From: Levilinea sp.
Lineage (GTDB): Bacteria; Chloroflexota; Anaerolineae; Anaerolineales; Anaerolineaceae
Length of the DNA stretch: 64,000 nucleotides
Reading direction: 5' to 3'
Assembly (NCBI GenBank): GCA_029975215.1
Contig: JARKPO010000018.1
Location: 1-64,000 of the forward strand
Shown here in pieces: positions 61,535 through 64,000 of this stretch (positions are counted from its first letter, which is position 1; every line of letters starts with the position of its first letter). Under the pieces are notes generated by a model, which made no database searches, was not told the DNA's origin, and was given only the letters and a program-made list of their open reading frames with translations. Position numbers and translations under genes: made by a program.

Positions 61535-62062
61535 ATGAAAATTACCGTTTTTGGCAGCGCCTCGCCCCGCCCTGAAACCCCCGCCTATGACGAAGCTCTC
61601 CGTCTGGGGCTGCTCTTGGGTCAGGCTGGTCACACGGTGCTCACCGGCGGCTACATGGGCACAATGGAAGCAGTTTCGCGCGGCGCAGCACAGGCCGGAG
61701 CCAAAATCATCGGCGTAACCTGCGCCGAGATCGAACAGTGGCGGCCTACCCGGGCCAACCCCTGGGTCAATGAAGAATGGCGCATGCCCACCCTCGCTGA
61801 ACGCCTGGATCAGCTCATCACCCAATGCGACGCCGCCCTGGCTCTACCGGGTGGAGCCGGAACCCTGGCAGAAATTGCCCTCATGTGGAACCGGCTGATC
61901 ATCGGGTCGCTGTCTCCCCGCCCGCTGATCCTCATCGGCCCCGCCTGGCACGCTGTCTTCGATGCCCTCTTCACCTACCAAAACGGCTCGCTGGGCGAAC
62001 GCGAAAAACAGTGGCTCCGCTTTGCCGATACGGTGGAGCAAGCCGCCGCCTTTCTTGCCTGA
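61535..62062 (+). CDS. LOG-family (TIGR00730-like) Rossmann protein
   Basis: A 175-residue protein of the LOG/lysine-decarboxylase-like family. These are usually nucleoside-5'-monophosphate phosphoribohydrolases, which split AMP-type nucleotides into base and ribose-5-phosphate. Motifs: FGSASPRPETPAYDEA, LTGGYMGTMEAVSRGA and the PGGxGTxxE signature ALPGGAGTLAEIALMW. It is co-transcribed with mazG, so both may act in nucleotide clearance under a PurR-like operator. AAGGA lies just upstream of the ATG. Confidence 0.9.
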   Translation: MKITVFGSASPRPETPAYDEALRLGLLLGQAGHTVLTGGYMGTMEAVSRGAAQAGAKIIGVTCAEIEQWRPTRANPWVNEEWRMPTLAERLDQLITQCDAALALPGGAGTLAEIALMWNRLIIGSLSPRPLILIGPAWHAVFDALFTYQNGSLGEREKQWLRFADTVEQAAAFLA

Positions 62063-62129
62063 TATCTTTCATTCATTTGCGGCCCCGGCCGCCCAAAAAT
62101 CGAAAACTTGACGAAAGCAGAGTACGAAC

Positions 62130-63563
62130 ATGAGCGAAGACAAACTTACCCCCCGCGCCGAGAATTATTCTGAGTGGTACAACCAGCTGGTACAGCGCGC
62201 TGAGCTGGCCGATTACGCCCCCGTCCGCGGCTGCATGGTGGTGCGCCCCTACGGTTGGGCCCTGTGGGAAAACATCCAGCAGGCTCTGGACGGCCGCTTC
62301 AAAGCCACCGGACACGTCAACGCATCCTTCCCTCTCTTCATCCCCATGTCATTCCTGGAGAAAGAGAAGGAGCATGTAGAAGGCTTTTCACCTGAGCTGG
62401 CCGTGGTCACCATCGGCGGCGGACAAACCCTGGAAGAACCCCTGGTGGTGCGCCCCACCTCTGAAACCATCATCGGCCACATGTATTCCAAGTGGATCAA
62501 ATCCTATCGCGACCTGCCTGTTCTCATCAACCAATGGGCCAACGTCGTCCGCTGGGAAATGCGCACCCGCCTCTTCCTGCGCACCCTGGAATTTTTCTGG
62601 CAGGAAGGCCACACTGCCCACGCCACCGCCCAGGAAGCCGAAGAAGAAACCCGCCGCATTCTCGACCTGTACACCGATTTCGCTGTCAACGAAGCCGCCG
62701 TGCCGGTTGTGCCGGGTCTAAAATCGCAGACTGAGAAGTTCGCAGGCGCTCTGCACTCCTATTCCATCGAAGCCATGATGGGCGACACCAAAGCCTTGCA
62801 ATCCGGCACCTCGCACAACCTCGGTCAAAACTTTGCCAAAGCCTTTGAAATTCAATATCTCGACCAGAGCAACCAGCTGCAATACTGCTGGACGACTTCC
62901 TGGGGCGTTTCCACCCGCTTTATCGGCGCCATCATCATGACCCACGGCGACGATCAGGGCCTGATTTTGCCCCCGCGCCTGGCTCCCATCCAGATCGTCA
63001 TTGTGCCCATCTTCCGCTCGGATGAAGAATTCTCTCTGGTTATGCCCGTGGTCGAACAGGTCAAAGCCGCCCTGGCGGGCTTCCGCGTCAAAGTAGACGA
63101 CCGCAGCGAGGTGACCCCCGGCTTTAAGTATCACGACTGGGAAATGCGCGGCGTGCCCCTGCGCCTGGAAATTGGCCCCAAAGACGTACAGAACGGAACC
63201 GTCATGGCCGCCCGCCGCGACCTGCCCGGTAAAGCCGGTAAGACCCTCATCCAGCAGGATCAAATTGCCGCTCAAGTCAGCGAACTGCTCAAGACCATTC
63301 AGGCCAGCCTGCTGCAGCGTGCCACCGAATTCCGCGACAACAACATTCACGAGCCGAAAGACTACGCCGACCTGCAAAATATCGTGCAAAACGGCTGGGC
63401 CTACGCCTGGTGGTGTGAAGACGCCGCATGCGAAGCCAAGGTGAAAGAAGACACCAAAGCCACCACGCGCTGCATCCCCCTGGCACAGGAAGGTGGATCG
63501 GGCCGCTGCATCGTCTGCGGTCAGCCCGCTTCACGCAAAGTGTATTTCGCCCGCGCCTACTAA
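62130..63563 (+). CDS. proS: Prolyl-tRNA synthetase, archaeal/eukaryotic-like (type 3)
   Basis: A 477-residue class II synthetase without the bacterial editing (INS) domain between motifs 2 and 3. The N-terminal AENYSEWYNQLVQRAELADYAPVRG region, cut here, is typical of the archaeal type, with RPTSETIIG (motif 2 region), WANVVRWEMRTRLFLRTLEFFWQEGHTAH, SWGVSTRFIGAIIMTHGDD (motif 3), an anticodon domain (PIQIVIVPI) and a C-terminal zinc-like domain ending FARAY. It charges tRNA-Pro. No clear Shine-Dalgarno is seen; it follows the LOG gene by 67 bp. Confidence 0.97.
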   Translation: MSEDKLTPRAENYSEWYNQLVQRAELADYAPVRGCMVVRPYGWALWENIQQALDGRFKATGHVNASFPLFIPMSFLEKEKEHVEGFSPELAVVTIGGGQTLEEPLVVRPTSETIIGHMYSKWIKSYRDLPVLINQWANVVRWEMRTRLFLRTLEFFWQEGHTAHATAQEAEEETRRILDLYTDFAVNEAAVPVVPGLKSQTEKFAGALHSYSIEAMMGDTKALQSGTSHNLGQNFAKAFEIQYLDQSNQLQYCWTTSWGVSTRFIGAIIMTHGDDQGLILPPRLAPIQIVIVPIFRSDEEFSLVMPVVEQVKAALAGFRVKVDDRSEVTPGFKYHDWEMRGVPLRLEIGPKDVQNGTVMAARRDLPGKAGKTLIQQDQIAAQVSELLKTIQASLLQRATEFRDNNIHEPKDYADLQNIVQNGWAYAWWCEDAACEAKVKEDTKATTRCIPLAQEGGSGRCIVCGQPASRKVYFARAY

Positions 63564-63573
63564 ATCACCCTGG

Positions 63574-63597
63574 GGGGCGGTGAACATTCACCGCCCC
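63574..63597 (+). terminator. Hairpin after proS
   Basis: GGGGCGGTGA-ACAT-TCACCGCCCC directly after the proS stop, followed by TCATTATT. The stem is strong but the T-tract is weak. Confidence 0.65.
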
Positions 63598-63608
63598 TCA
63601 TTATTCCC

Positions 63609-64000
63609 ATGCCCGCCGTACAGCTCGCCCGCCTCCGCACCCAATTGCATGACCTCCGCTGGCATTTCACCCAACCGGAGGACTATGCCGCAGCTCTGCG
63701 CAGCCTGTTCTCAGATTATTCTGACCTGACCTACCGCCCCAGTCCGGCGCTGCAATCGGCCAATATTCTGCCCTCCTTTCATATTCCACCGGTCATCCTG
63801 CAGCAGCTCGAACTCAGCCTCTTCCCCCTCATCCAGGAAAACCCCTCAGCCGCTCTGGCGGTGGCCGACGTGCTCTGGCACGATGACCACATCGAGATGC
63901 GCCGCAGCGCCGCCTACATCCTGGGCCAGGCTCCCACCAGCCACCTGAACGACGTGCTCAACCGCCTCACCCTGTGGTGCCGCCCCCAGGAAGCCCGCAC
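63609..64000 (+). CDS. HEAT-repeat-like protein (partial, cut by the right edge)
   Basis: 130 codons from ATG 63609 to the window end. The N-terminal part is Leu/Pro-rich; the last 60 residues (SAALAVADVLWHDDHIEMRRSAAYILGQAP, cut at a turn) look like a HEAT/armadillo repeat, with the xxxRRSAAYILG helix. No signal peptide is seen. Such scaffolds bind proteins or nucleic acids; the partner is unknown. It starts 11 bp after the proS hairpin with no clear RBS. Confidence 0.7.
   Translation, partial: MPAVQLARLRTQLHDLRWHFTQPEDYAAALRSLFSDYSDLTYRPSPALQSANILPSFHIPPVILQQLELSLFPLIQENPSAALAVADVLWHDDHIEMRRSAAYILGQAPTSHLNDVLNRLTLWCRPQEAR

Overview
The window reads as part of the chromosome of a bacterium from the phylum Chloroflexota, most likely class Anaerolineae. 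This is inferred from gene content and style, not from a marker-gene search. Coding density is high and G+C is high by eye. Short operons alternate strand. Many exported proteins carry Thr/Pro-rich linkers. The families include a CpXC-domain protein, a DHH-CBS-CCA-adding fusion, an archaeal-type ProRS, an EF-G2-like GTPase and several soluble GAF histidine kinases. No transposase, prophage, CRISPR array or plasmid function is visible. The tRNA in the window does not encode its CCA end.

Layout. Positions 1-6254 (minus) hold the first 2,084 codons of a giant secreted SpvB/RHS YD-repeat protein that runs off the left edge. It has its own AT-rich promoter. Positions 6521-10291 (minus) are a central-carbon operon, yvcK-gap-pgk. 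Positions 10424-15993 (plus) carry a ROK sugar kinase, a class III aminotransferase, a GAF-PAS histidine kinase and a CpXC protein. Positions 16069-18016 are a divergent FHA-winged-helix regulator and a tail-anchored Ser/Thr kinase. Positions 18013-23010 (minus) are an AAA+ ATPase, a GDPD phosphodiesterase and a membrane-anchored GH3-like protein. Positions 23173-25191 (plus) are a GT2 glycosyltransferase and an MFS transporter, followed by recJ on the minus strand. Positions 27071-32317 (plus) run SLC13 transporter, tgt, uppP, a PstS-like lipoprotein and a Crp/Fnr regulator. The convergent minus operon 32364-34162 is nrfHA, for ammonifying nitrite reduction. Its promoter carries a Crp-type palindrome that the neighbouring regulator could read. 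Further along the minus strand are an alpha/beta hydrolase, an FtsB/DivIC-like protein and tRNA-Leu(CAG).

Positions 35915-41177 (plus) form a tightly overlapping envelope cluster: a membrane histidine-kinase-like protein without its phospho-acceptor His, a LysM protein, an LCP lipoprotein, and a tyrosine-recombinase-like protein without its catalytic Tyr. After tilS (minus) comes a translationally coupled plus-strand operon: a REC domain fused to a degenerate ParA/MinD domain, a sirtuin and a GAF histidine kinase (42747-45876). DegV and an endonuclease-type MutL follow on the minus strand, then a MoaD/ThiS-like protein and the RNase P RNA on the plus strand. Positions 49718-53317 (minus) are a GntR-controlled catabolic operon: regulator, BtpA-family protein, PfkB-like kinase and DMT permease. 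A ZIP metal transporter precedes a plus-strand run with a hypothetical protein, the DHH-CBS-CCA enzyme and a GNAT, and then a convergent methyltransferase. The right end carries EF-G2, MazG, a LOG-family protein, proS and a HEAT-repeat protein cut by the edge.

The clearest signals for follow-up are three. First, several 'pseudo-enzymes' sit in conserved operon contexts: a pseudo-histidine kinase, a pseudo-recombinase, a degenerate ParA and a PfkB with GAGN in place of GAGD. Second, TATAAT boxes lie 6-7 nt before start codons, which implies leaderless mRNAs. Third, operator-like palindromes lie in the nrfHA, GntR-operon and mazG promoters.
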